From JACRCT01 sp049841135 (lineage in GTDB: Bacteria; Myxococcota; Myxococcia; Myxococcales; UBA5297), in contig JASGHK010000004.1 of assembly GCA_049841135.1 (NCBI GenBank), positions 2,108,001-2,172,000 of the forward strand: a stretch of 64,000 bases of DNA, written 5' to 3'. Below the pieces are notes generated by a model that worked only from the letters and a program-made list of their open reading frames with translations, did not search any database and was not told the DNA's origin. The stretch's first letter is position 1, and each line of letters opens with the position of its first letter. The position numbers were made by a program, and so were the translations under genes. This document shows, in pieces, positions 26,521 through 34,711 of this stretch.

Positions 26521-27279
26521 ATGAAAGCCACGCCCCTCTCCGTTTGCGCCCTCGCCGCTCTCCTCGCCCTCCCTGCTGCCGCGCGCGCCGCCGACCGCTA
26601 TGAGATGGAGGACCTCGAGGTCCTGGACAAGCAGGGCGCCTGGGACGAGCTCGCGGAGCACCTGACGGACATCCGGCCGTCCAAGCGCGACGCCAAGTGG
26701 CTGGGCATCGCCGAGCGGACCGTCCTCGGCCAGCTGGCGGCCACCGAGCTCAACGAGCACACCGCGGCGCAGGTCCTCTCGAACCTCAAGACCGCGCTGT
26801 CGCGGTACCCGGCACTCAAGCAGTCCAAGACCTTCATGGCCGCCCGCGGCGAGCTGGGCCTCAAGGCGTTCGCCTACACCGCGCGCAACCACCGCAGCCA
26901 GGAGCAGCACGAGTGGGTCCAGCAGATCCGCGAGTTCGTCCTCGCCGACTCCCTGACCCCCGACCTCGCCCAGCGCGCCGCCAGGAAGATCCAGGAGCAG
27001 TTCATCACCGCCGTCGCCTGGCCGCTGTGGAAGCTCGCGCTCGACCGCGGCGCAAACCTCTGCAAGGACCCGGACTTCTCCAAGGCCCTGGTCGAGAACT
27101 TCCTGGGCGGCAACTGGACCGAAGAGGTGACGCCGCTCGTCCAGAGCACCTGCTGGAACGACGTGAAGCCCGCGGTGACGACCGGTCTGGAGAAGACCGA
27201 CTACGGCCAGCTCGAACGGCTCTGCCCGTTCCTGAAGACCAAGAAGATCAACTTCGCGAAGTGCGCGACCCTGCAGTAG
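26521..27279 (+). CDS. Exported alpha-helical protein of unknown function
   Basis: Product of 252 residues with a signal peptide (MKATPLSVCALAALLALPAAARA). The mature part is helical, with TPR/HEAT-like spacing but no clean repeat (WDELAEHLTDIRPSKRDAKWLGIAERTVLG, then LSRYPALKQSKTFMAARGELGLKAF). Three Cys lie in the last third (NLCKDPDF, TCWNDVKP, LCPFLK) and may form disulfides in the periplasm. No family is recognised. It stands alone, 66 bases after the flavoprotein gene and before the antiporter. Confidence 0.75.
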   Translation: MKATPLSVCALAALLALPAAARAADRYEMEDLEVLDKQGAWDELAEHLTDIRPSKRDAKWLGIAERTVLGQLAATELNEHTAAQVLSNLKTALSRYPALKQSKTFMAARGELGLKAFAYTARNHRSQEQHEWVQQIREFVLADSLTPDLAQRAARKIQEQFITAVAWPLWKLALDRGANLCKDPDFSKALVENFLGGNWTEEVTPLVQSTCWNDVKPAVTTGLEKTDYGQLERLCPFLKTKKINFAKCATLQ

Positions 27280-27391
27280 CCCGAGACTGAATGCGGCCGG
27301 CGATCCGCCTGCCCAGCGGCCCGGTCCATAAGCGCCGCCTTGTTTGACCTTCGCGGGCCTTTGGATGATGGTGCGCCCTCTTGGAGGCGCA

Positions 27392-28636
27392 ATGTCGTTC
27401 CGCCAGACCGCCAGCATGCTCTTCGCCCTGAGCCTGCTGCTGCTCGTGTCGCACCTGCTGGGCGAGCTCTTCAAGCGCTACAAGCAGCCGGCGGTCGTCG
27501 GGGAGATCCTCACGGGCATCCTGTTGGGGCCCACGCTCTTCGGCCGCTTCAGCACGCTCTACACGTCGATGGCCAAGGAGATCGCCCCGTTCATCTCGGG
27601 CTTCAACACCTTCGCCTTCATCCTCTTCCTCTTCGTGGCGGGCACCGAGCTGCCCATCATCCAGATCAAGGCGCAGAAGGCGAAAGCCCTCTGGGTCGGC
27701 GTCGCGGGCATCGTGCTGCCCTTCAGCCTGGGCGTGGGCACCGCGCTGGCCTTCCCCGAGCTCTTCGTGGCCAGCAGCAAGTTCCCGATGATGAGCTATC
27801 TCTTCTTCGGGATCGCGCTGACCATCTCCGCCCCGCCGATCATCGCCAAGGTCCTCATCGACCTGAAGATCATCGACTCGCAGATCGGCGTCATCGGCAT
27901 GACCGCCGGCCTGATGGACGACTTCCTGGGCTGGCTGGTGTTCGGCGTCATCGTCTCGGTGACCGGGACCGAGAGCATGCCGCTGGGCTGGGTCATCTTC
28001 ATCGCCTGCGCGTACATGGTGTTCCTGTTCACGCTCGGCCGGAAGCTGCTCTACAAGCTCCTCGCCCTCGTGCGGCCGCACCAGGTGCTCACCTTCTGCG
28101 TGCTGACGGCGCTGTGCTCGGCGGCCATCACCGAGGGCATCGGCATCCACTCCTTCATCGGCGCGCTGGCCGCGGGCATCGTCCTGGGCGGCTCGCCGCA
28201 CCTGCGCGCCGAGACCAAGACGAAGCTCAAGGACATCGTGATGGGCGTCTTCGCCCCCATCTTCTTCGCCGGCATCGGGCTCAACGTCGACTTCATCAAG
28301 AACTTCGACCCGCTGCTGGTGACGCTGGTCCTCGTCGTGGCCTGCGCCGGGAAGATCCTGGGCGCCGCAGGGGCCTCGCGCCTTTTGGGCGTGGCCTCGC
28401 GCGACGCCTGGTCCATCGGCTTCGCGGTCAACGCCCGCGGCGGCATCGAGATCGTGTTGGGCGCGGTGGCGCTGGAGCGCGGGCTCATCGGCGCGCCGCT
28501 CTTCGTGGCGCTGGCGTTGATGGCGATGGTCACCTCGCTGATGACCGGCACGGCGCTCGCCTTCTTGCTCCGCAGGCCCCAGCCCGCGGCCGTGCCGGAA
28601 GAGGCGGAAGTCACGCTGGGACAGACAGGGACCTGA
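27392..28636 (+). CDS. CPA2-type cation:proton antiporter
   Basis: Inner-membrane Na+/H+ or K+/H+ exchanger of 414 residues, the normal size for the transport domain. ATG 27392 follows GGAGG. About twelve hydrophobic helices are evident. KQPAVVGEILTGILLGPT is the family's early signature, TISAPPIIAKVLIDL lies in the crossover-helix region, and LMDDFLGWLVF carries the paired acidic residues near residue 178. FAVNARGGIEIVLGAVALE is a typical late helix. There is no C-terminal TrkA-N domain, so regulation by NAD(H) binding is not expected. It precedes an ACP gene and a second antiporter, an unusual neighbourhood. Confidence 0.92.
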   Translation: MSFRQTASMLFALSLLLLVSHLLGELFKRYKQPAVVGEILTGILLGPTLFGRFSTLYTSMAKEIAPFISGFNTFAFILFLFVAGTELPIIQIKAQKAKALWVGVAGIVLPFSLGVGTALAFPELFVASSKFPMMSYLFFGIALTISAPPIIAKVLIDLKIIDSQIGVIGMTAGLMDDFLGWLVFGVIVSVTGTESMPLGWVIFIACAYMVFLFTLGRKLLYKLLALVRPHQVLTFCVLTALCSAAITEGIGIHSFIGALAAGIVLGGSPHLRAETKTKLKDIVMGVFAPIFFAGIGLNVDFIKNFDPLLVTLVLVVACAGKILGAAGASRLLGVASRDAWSIGFAVNARGGIEIVLGAVALERGLIGAPLFVALALMAMVTSLMTGTALAFLLRRPQPAAVPEEAEVTLGQTGT

Positions 28637-28697
28637 ATGGGGGCCGTCACCGCCGCGTCCTACCAACCGTTTTGGGCCGCGTGCTAGGGTTTCGCGC

Positions 28698-28973
28698 ATG
28701 GAACAGTCGCTCGAGCAACAGATCAAGCAGCGCCTCGTCGAGACGCTCGAGCTTGGCATCCGCGCCGACAAGATCGACGACCTGATGCCGCTCTTCGGCG
28801 CCGGGCTGGGCCTGGACTCCGTCGACGCGCTCGAGGTGGCGGCGATGCTCTCGCTCCACTTCAACGTGGAGATCACCGACCGCGACGCCGCGAAGGAGAT
28901 CCTCGCGAACGTCGGCGCCATCGCCCGCCACATCCGGGCCCAGCAAGCGCAGCAGCAGAAGCTGGCCCACTAG
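28698..28973 (+). CDS. Acyl carrier protein
   Basis: Free-standing ACP of 91 residues. The phosphopantetheine attachment site is Ser41 in GLGLDSVDALEV, matching the (D/N)S(V/L)D signature. The four-helix pattern is complete, with a Gln/Ala-rich C-terminal tail (RAQQAQQQKLAH). It is not beside fatty-acid synthesis genes; its neighbours are two antiporters, an unknown propeller-like protein and an ammonia-lyase/AMP-ligase fusion. It is therefore a good candidate to receive the acid activated by that ligase. Confidence 0.93.
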   Translation: MEQSLEQQIKQRLVETLELGIRADKIDDLMPLFGAGLGLDSVDALEVAAMLSLHFNVEITDRDAAKEILANVGAIARHIRAQQAQQQKLAH

Positions 28974-29010
28974 GCCGCTCTGCTGCTCGCTGCGGCGGCT
29001 GCCTCTCTCG

Positions 29011-30234
29011 ATGGCTCCCTTCGACGCCGCCCTCCACGTCCTGCTGCTCCTGGCGGTGGTCATCGCCTTGGGGCGCGCCCTGGCGTGGCCCATGCGCCGG
29101 CTGGGTCAGCCCGCGGTCATGGCCGAGGTGCTGGCGGGCGTCCTGCTCGGGCCGTCCGTCCTCGGCGCCTTGATCCCGGGTGCCAGCGCGTGGCTGTTGC
29201 CGCCCGCGGCCGCGTTCCCCATGGAGCTGCTGGCCCAGGCCGGAGTGGTCCTCTACCTCTTCCAGGTCGGCCTGGAGGTCGACGGCTCGGCGCTGCGGGC
29301 GCAGGCCAAGAGCCTGGGGCTGGTGGCCGCCGGCAGCCTCGCCACGCCCTTCATCCTCGGCCTGGCCACCGCGCCGCTGCTCTGGCCGCAGCTCGCAGGC
29401 CCCAGGGCGCACGCGCCGCTCTTCTACCTCTTCGTGGCGGTCGCGATGTCGGTCACCGCCTTCCCGGTGCTCGCGCGGCTGCTCTCCGACCAGGGCCTGA
29501 CGCAGACGCGGCTCGGCCGGGTGGCGCTCGGCGCGGCGGCGCTGGCGGACGTGGCGGCGTGGGCGCTGTTGGCGGTCATCGCCGCGCTGGCGCAGCGCGA
29601 GCCGGGCCGCGCCTGGCTCACGCCCGGCCTGTTCGTCCTCTTCTTGGCGGGGATGGGCGTCCTCGGCAGGCCAGTCTTGGCGCTGCTCGCCCGCCGGACC
29701 GAGCGCTGGGCCGGGGTGGCGCTGCTCTTGCTGGCGGGGCTGGGGGCGTGGACGACGCACCTCATCGGCGTGCACGCGGCCTTCGGCGCCTTCGTCGTCG
29801 GGCTCTTCGTGCCCCACGACAGCCCGCTGGCCCAGCAGGTCAACGACCGGATCCCGGGCTTCGTCGCCCAAGCGCTGATGCCGGCGTTCTTCGCCTGGTC
29901 CGGCCTGCGAACGCACCTGGGGCTCATCGACGACTGGCAGGGTTGGGTGGGCTGCGCGGGCCTGGTGGTCGTGGCCGTGGTGGGCAAGGTCGGCGGGACG
30001 CGGCTCGTCTCCTCGCGCGCCAAGCTCGAGCCGCGCGAGGGCCTGGCGCTGGGGCTGCTGCTCAACACCCGCGGCCTGGTGGAGCTGGTGGTGCTCAACG
30101 TCGGCCTGGACCTGGGCCTGCTCTCCCCTCGCCTGTTCGCGATGCTGGTGGTGATGGCCCTGGCGACCACCTTCTCGACCGTGCCGCTCCTGCGGCGGCT
30201 GACCCCCGAATTCCTCCATCCGAGGCCTGGATGA
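29011..30234 (+). CDS. CPA2-type cation:proton antiporter, second copy
   Basis: Product of 407 residues with about twelve hydrophobic helices. Family motifs are QPAVMAEVLAGVLLGPSVLGAL near the N-terminus, AMSVTAFPVLARLLSDQGL in the middle, ALADVAAWALLAVIAALAQ with a single Asp at the ion-binding helix, and LLNTRGLVELVVLNVGLDLGL near the end. It is diverged from the antiporter 1.6 kb upstream: VAAW replaces DDFLGW, so ion selectivity may differ. It starts 37 bases after the ACP stop and is probably cotranscribed with it. Confidence 0.9.
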   Translation: MAPFDAALHVLLLLAVVIALGRALAWPMRRLGQPAVMAEVLAGVLLGPSVLGALIPGASAWLLPPAAAFPMELLAQAGVVLYLFQVGLEVDGSALRAQAKSLGLVAAGSLATPFILGLATAPLLWPQLAGPRAHAPLFYLFVAVAMSVTAFPVLARLLSDQGLTQTRLGRVALGAAALADVAAWALLAVIAALAQREPGRAWLTPGLFVLFLAGMGVLGRPVLALLARRTERWAGVALLLLAGLGAWTTHLIGVHAAFGAFVVGLFVPHDSPLAQQVNDRIPGFVAQALMPAFFAWSGLRTHLGLIDDWQGWVGCAGLVVVAVVGKVGGTRLVSSRAKLEPREGLALGLLLNTRGLVELVVLNVGLDLGLLSPRLFAMLVVMALATTFSTVPLLRRLTPEFLHPRPG

Positions 30235-30321
30235 GCCGTCCCCAAGCCCCCGTCCACCACCTGTCCGGGAGACCGTGTGGCAAGGCGCCTTACCCCGAAA
30301 AGACACTGTCCTTTAGCGGAC

Positions 30322-30347
30322 TTGACACCGAACCGACCGTCTAGGAC
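30322..30347 (+). promoter_or_regulatory. Possible promoter with TTGACA element
   Basis: TTGACA at 30322-30327 lies about 80 bases upstream of the gene at 30410. It is preceded by a short dyad (GTCC, then GGAC). The -10 candidate TAGGAC is poor and its 14-base spacing is short, so support is weak. Confidence 0.25.
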
Positions 30348-30409
30348 TCTCTGCCGCGGCGCATCAGGAAGCAGAGGGATGCCGCAGTCCAACCAGCCCC
30401 GGTGACCCC

Positions 30410-31768
30410 ATGGAAATCCGACCCGTCGACGCAAGCTTCAGCCAGTTCGAGCTGGCCAACACCTTCACTTCGCAGGACGCCACCGTCTGCGTCCCGGTCT
30501 CGAACGGCGTGCAGCAGCGCTACTTCTTCATGAACATGCGGACGGGCAAGGGCTTGAAGATCAAGTACCCGTCCCGCAACGGTCTTCTCTCGAAGGAGGC
30601 GTTCCACTACCTGGAGCACCTGACCACCTTCGCGATGAACCCGAACCACTTCCTGTTCCCCCGGCTCCGGGTCGCCCTGCGCAAGTTCCACAACGGCATC
30701 TCGTTCTTCGAGGTGCTCTACAAGGTGCTCAAGCCGCACGGCGTGACCTACATCGGCAACGAGCGGTTCCTCATCTCGCTCTGGTCGGCGTCCATCTACT
30801 ACGTCATCGATCTCAAGCAGAAGCGGATCGAGATGCACATGGAGGACTGCGACCGCCGCGAGGTCTTCTCGACCTACCAGTACTTCGACGACGAGTCCGG
30901 CAAGACCTTCTACGCGACGCAGATGGGCGTCGACGAGTTCTACAAGCACGACAAGGAAGCCATCCACTTCAACGTGCCGGTGAAGATCAAGACGTACGAC
31001 TGGAAGACCGACGAGATCCAAGAGATCTGGCGCGGCGACTTCGACACCGACACGCACTACATGCAGCTCAACAAGGACAAGCGCTACCTGGCGCTGATGA
31101 ACTTCGGCGACTTCTACGACGAGAAGCACAACGTCATCCCGTCGAAGATCCTCGTGCTCGACCTGAAGACCAAGAAGGAGCACTGGGTCGACAACCAGGG
31201 CTGGTCGCCCAGTGGCCACGTGGACTGGGACCCCTGCGACCCCGAGACCGCCTTCTTCAGCTGCCACAACGGCGTCATCGGCCCCAACAAGAGCCCGTGG
31301 ACGTTCCTGAAGAAGAAGCAGTACCACTGGAACATCTACGGCCCGGCCAGCGTGCACAAGTTCCGCATGACCAAGACCGGCATGAAGCGCGTGGGCCTCT
31401 TCACCCACCCGCAGATGGAGCGGCTGACCATCCACAAGGTCTTCATGCACCGCGGCCAGAAGCTCCTGGCCTGCACCGGCTTCCCGAACAACCTGTTCAT
31501 CGCCGACGCGGAGAAGATGGAGCTCATCCGCCACATCAAGCTCACGGTGCCCTGCGGCTGCGGCGCGCCGACGAGCAAGCCCACGGTGATGGGCAGCATG
31601 TTCCCCTCGCCCTGCGGCGAGAAGATCTACTGCTCCACGGCGATCAACGAGAAGGGCGCGCTACAGGTCGTCGACGTGGCCACCGGCAAGACCGAGTTCA
31701 CGCACGACATCGGCACCGTCTGGGACCCCTTCAACCACATGACCGTGGTCGGCGGCTCCGCCTGGTAG
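30410..31768 (+). CDS. Propeller-like protein of unknown function in the ammonia-lyase locus
   Basis: Product of 452 residues, no signal peptide. It is rich in Lys, Tyr, Phe and His compared with its Ala-rich neighbours. Repeated strand motifs suggest a WD/YVTN-like propeller: YVIDLKQKRIEMHMED, KILVLDLKTKKEHWVD, NNLFIADAEKMELIRHIK, LQVVDVATGKTEFTHDIG. Two conserved-looking Cys/His clusters stand out (FSCHNGV, and VPCGCGAPTSKP). I do not recognise the family. It lies 87 bases before the lyase-ligase fusion on the same strand, so a shared pathway is inferred; it might bind or process the pathway product. Confidence 0.75.
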   Translation: MEIRPVDASFSQFELANTFTSQDATVCVPVSNGVQQRYFFMNMRTGKGLKIKYPSRNGLLSKEAFHYLEHLTTFAMNPNHFLFPRLRVALRKFHNGISFFEVLYKVLKPHGVTYIGNERFLISLWSASIYYVIDLKQKRIEMHMEDCDRREVFSTYQYFDDESGKTFYATQMGVDEFYKHDKEAIHFNVPVKIKTYDWKTDEIQEIWRGDFDTDTHYMQLNKDKRYLALMNFGDFYDEKHNVIPSKILVLDLKTKKEHWVDNQGWSPSGHVDWDPCDPETAFFSCHNGVIGPNKSPWTFLKKKQYHWNIYGPASVHKFRMTKTGMKRVGLFTHPQMERLTIHKVFMHRGQKLLACTGFPNNLFIADAEKMELIRHIKLTVPCGCGAPTSKPTVMGSMFPSPCGEKIYCSTAINEKGALQVVDVATGKTEFTHDIGTVWDPFNHMTVVGGSAW

Positions 31769-31855
31769 CCGGACCGGCCGACCGCTGAGCCACACGCAGG
31801 ATTGCGCCGCCGGGCTGCTCGAAGCGGCCCGGCGCGCGCGCATCTGGAGATCCCG

Positions 31856-34711
31856 ATGATCCGCATCGACGACCGCGAAGTTGGCCTGCAGGAGCTGGCG
31901 GCGGTGGCCGCCGGCGAGCCGGTGGAGCTCTCGACCGACGAGCGCTGGCTCGGCCGCATGCGCCGCAGCCGCGCCATCCTCGACGCCTCGCTCTCGCAAG
32001 GCCAGGCGGTCTACGGCGTCTCCACCAACGTCGGCAACCGGTCGTCGGTGGGGGTCGAGACCAACATCGACGCCCACGCCCGGATGCTGGTGCAGCACCA
32101 CGGCTGCGGCGTCGGCGCCCCGCTCAGCGTCGAAGAGGCCCGGGCGGTCACCTTCACGCGGCTGGTGAGCCTGGCCAAGGGCTACTCGGCGGTGCGGGTG
32201 GAGCTGCTCGAGGCCCTCTGCAGGCTGCTCAACGCCGGCGTGACTCCGGTCATCCCCAGCCTGGGCTCGGTGGGCGCCTCCGGCGATCTCACGCCGCTCT
32301 CCTACGTCGCCGCCGTGCTGATGGGCGAGCGCGAAGCCAGCTACCGGGGCGAGACGCTGCCCGCCGCCGAGGCCTTGAAGCGCGCCGGCCTCGAGCCCTT
32401 CCCCTTCCAGCACAAGGAGACCATCTCCTTGATGAACGGGACGTCGGTGATGGCCGCCTTGGCCGCGCTGACGGCGCTGCGGTTCGAGCGCACGGTCGTG
32501 ATGGGCGAGCGGGCCACGGCGCTCGCCGGCGAAATCCTGTTCGCGCGCTCGGGCGCCTTCCACCCCATCGCCCACAAGATCAAGCCGCACCCGGGCCAGG
32601 TGGCGAGCGCCGCCGCCATCGCCGCCGCCATGCAGGGCAGCGCGCTCGTCGACCAGCTCAAGCAGGGGCGCATCATCCAGGACCCCTACTCCATCCGCTG
32701 CGCCCCGCAGATCCTCGGGGCCGCCCGCGACGCGCTCGATTGGGCCAAGACCTGCCTGACCCGCGAGCTCAACAGCGTCAACGACAACCCCATCGTCGAC
32801 CCGGACACCGAGCAGATCCTCTTCGCCGGCAACTTCTACGGCGGCCACGTCGCGCTGGCGATGGACCTCTTGAAGATCGCCGCGGCGAGCGTCGCCGACC
32901 TCGCGGACCGCCAGTTCGCGCTGGTGCTCGACTCGCGCTTCAACCTGGGCCTGCCCGAGACGCTGGTCTCCTACCCGGGCAACGGCATCAAGGGGATGGA
33001 GCTGACCGCCACCGCGCTGACCGCCCTCGCCGCGCAGCGCTCCACCTCGGACACCATCCAGTCGCGCTCCACCGAGGTCGGCAACCAGGACAAGGTGAGC
33101 ATGGGCACCAACGCCGCGGTGAACGCCGGCGAGGTGGTGACCATGGCGCAGCAGGTGCTCTCGACGCACCTCATCGCGCTCTCCAACGCCGCGAAGGTGC
33201 GCGGCGAGGAGAAGCTCTCGCCCGCGGCGCGCTCGCTGCTCCAGGAGGTCCGCAGCCTGTCGCCGGTGCTCGAGGCCGACCGACGGCTCGACCGGGACAT
33301 CGCCGCGCTCACGAGCCACATCGACGCCGGGGGGCCGTCCATGAACACCGTTCGCAGCGTGCCGAAGACTCCGCTCGAGGACCCGAAGGCCGTCTTCCTC
33401 GTCGAGGACGGAGTGGAGTGGACCGGCGAGCGGATCCTCAAGCTCGCCAGCCGGATTGCCGCGGCGCTGCCGGAGAAGGCGGGCGAGCACAATGTCGTCG
33501 GCGTCAGCAGCCCGTCCGCGGGCTTCATCCTCGCGGGCGTGCTGGCCGCCTGGAAGTTGGGCCGCGCGCCGCTGCTCTTGGACCCCAGCCTAAAGGCCGA
33601 GCCCGAAGCGGTCCTCAAGCGGTACCCCAGCCTCGCCGTCATCGCCGACGCCGCGCGAGTCACCCCTCTCCGCGAAGCCGGAGCGGGGCCGGGGGTGAGG
33701 GTCGTCACCGAGGACTCCTCCGCGATGGCCCTGGACCCGGTCTGGCCAATGGGCGAGCAGGTCGCGGCGCTCTTCCTGACCTCGGGCTCGACCGGCGAGG
33801 CGAAGCTCATCCAGAAGACCGCGCGGCAGCTCTTCAACCAGATGGAGGCAGAGCTCGAGTGGCTGGGCGTGCCCAAGGACCTGAGCCTGTTGAGCCTGGC
33901 GCCGCCCTTCCACATCTTCGGCTTCGTCTACGGCCTGTTCCTGCCGCTGCAGGGCCGCGGGCGCGCCTCGTTCTCGCCCAAGGGCCTGCCGGCGCTCTGG
34001 ATCGCCGCGATGCGCGAGCGCAAGCCCAGCCTCGTTGTCGGCGTGCCCTTCCACTACCGCACGCTCGCCCAGCACACGAAGGAGCCGCTGCCCCAGAGCT
34101 TCTACTTCTCCTCCGGCGCGCCGCTGACCCCGGACGTCGACGCTGCCTTCCGGGAGAAGACCGGCCAGTCCATCACCCAGGGCTACGGCTCGACTGAGAC
34201 CGGCGGCATCGCCAAGCGGATCGGCTTCGGCGCCTGGCACCCGTTCCCCAAGCTCGAGTGGAAGATCGCCGAGGAGGACGGTCGGCTCGTCATCCGTTCG
34301 CCGTGGCAGGAGAACCCCGGCGAGTGGCACGTCTGCGACGACGTCGTGTCCAAGGACGGCGACGGCTTCGTGCTGCTCGGCCGCGCCGACTCGGTGGTGA
34401 AGATCGCCGGCAAGCGCTTCTCCACCGACGAGGTGGTGCGGGCGGCGCAGGGCGTGCCCGGGATCGCCGAGGCCGAGGCCGTGACCTACGAGCGCTTCGG
34501 CGAGGTGGCGGTGGCGCTCTTCGCGGCCAAGGCCGAGGGCAGCGACGTCGACTCGGCGAAGCTGCGTGAGGCGCTGGCGGCGAAGCTGGCGCCGTTCAAG
34601 GTGCCGCGGACCATCGAGGTCCTCCCCGGCCTGCCTCGGCTCTCCAACGGCAAGGTCGACCGGCAGAAGCTGAAGGCATCCCTGCCCCGAAGCGCCGGCG
34701 AGTCCTCTTGA
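31856..34711 (+). CDS. Aromatic amino acid ammonia-lyase fused to an AMP-forming acyl ligase
   Basis: Fusion of 951 residues. ATG 31856 follows GGAG; the upstream frame is not protein-like. Residues 1-500 form a HAL/PAL/TAL-family lyase: Tyr53 in YGVSTNVG, and the MIO cofactor triad Ala141-Ser142-Gly143 in GASGDLTPLSY. NSVNDNP, AGNFYGGHVAL and QSRSTEVGNQDKVSMGTNAA also match. The selectivity pair is His81-His82; His at the first position is typical of Tyr-ammonia lyases, while the second resembles His-ammonia lyases, so the substrate is uncertain. Residues about 505-951 form an adenylating ligase: TSGSTGEAKLI (about 641), YGSTETGG (about 775), GRADSVVKIAGKRFS (about 838) and Lys in LSNGKVDRQKLK. 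The enzyme would deaminate an aromatic amino acid and activate the resulting acrylic acid, probably for the ACP encoded at 28698. Confidence 0.9.
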   Translation: MIRIDDREVGLQELAAVAAGEPVELSTDERWLGRMRRSRAILDASLSQGQAVYGVSTNVGNRSSVGVETNIDAHARMLVQHHGCGVGAPLSVEEARAVTFTRLVSLAKGYSAVRVELLEALCRLLNAGVTPVIPSLGSVGASGDLTPLSYVAAVLMGEREASYRGETLPAAEALKRAGLEPFPFQHKETISLMNGTSVMAALAALTALRFERTVVMGERATALAGEILFARSGAFHPIAHKIKPHPGQVASAAAIAAAMQGSALVDQLKQGRIIQDPYSIRCAPQILGAARDALDWAKTCLTRELNSVNDNPIVDPDTEQILFAGNFYGGHVALAMDLLKIAAASVADLADRQFALVLDSRFNLGLPETLVSYPGNGIKGMELTATALTALAAQRSTSDTIQSRSTEVGNQDKVSMGTNAAVNAGEVVTMAQQVLSTHLIALSNAAKVRGEEKLSPAARSLLQEVRSLSPVLEADRRLDRDIAALTSHIDAGGPSMNTVRSVPKTPLEDPKAVFLVEDGVEWTGERILKLASRIAAALPEKAGEHNVVGVSSPSAGFILAGVLAAWKLGRAPLLLDPSLKAEPEAVLKRYPSLAVIADAARVTPLREAGAGPGVRVVTEDSSAMALDPVWPMGEQVAALFLTSGSTGEAKLIQKTARQLFNQMEAELEWLGVPKDLSLLSLAPPFHIFGFVYGLFLPLQGRGRASFSPKGLPALWIAAMRERKPSLVVGVPFHYRTLAQHTKEPLPQSFYFSSGAPLTPDVDAAFREKTGQSITQGYGSTETGGIAKRIGFGAWHPFPKLEWKIAEEDGRLVIRSPWQENPGEWHVCDDVVSKDGDGFVLLGRADSVVKIAGKRFSTDEVVRAAQGVPGIAEAEAVTYERFGEVAVALFAAKAEGSDVDSAKLREALAAKLAPFKVPRTIEVLPGLPRLSNGKVDRQKLKASLPRSAGESS

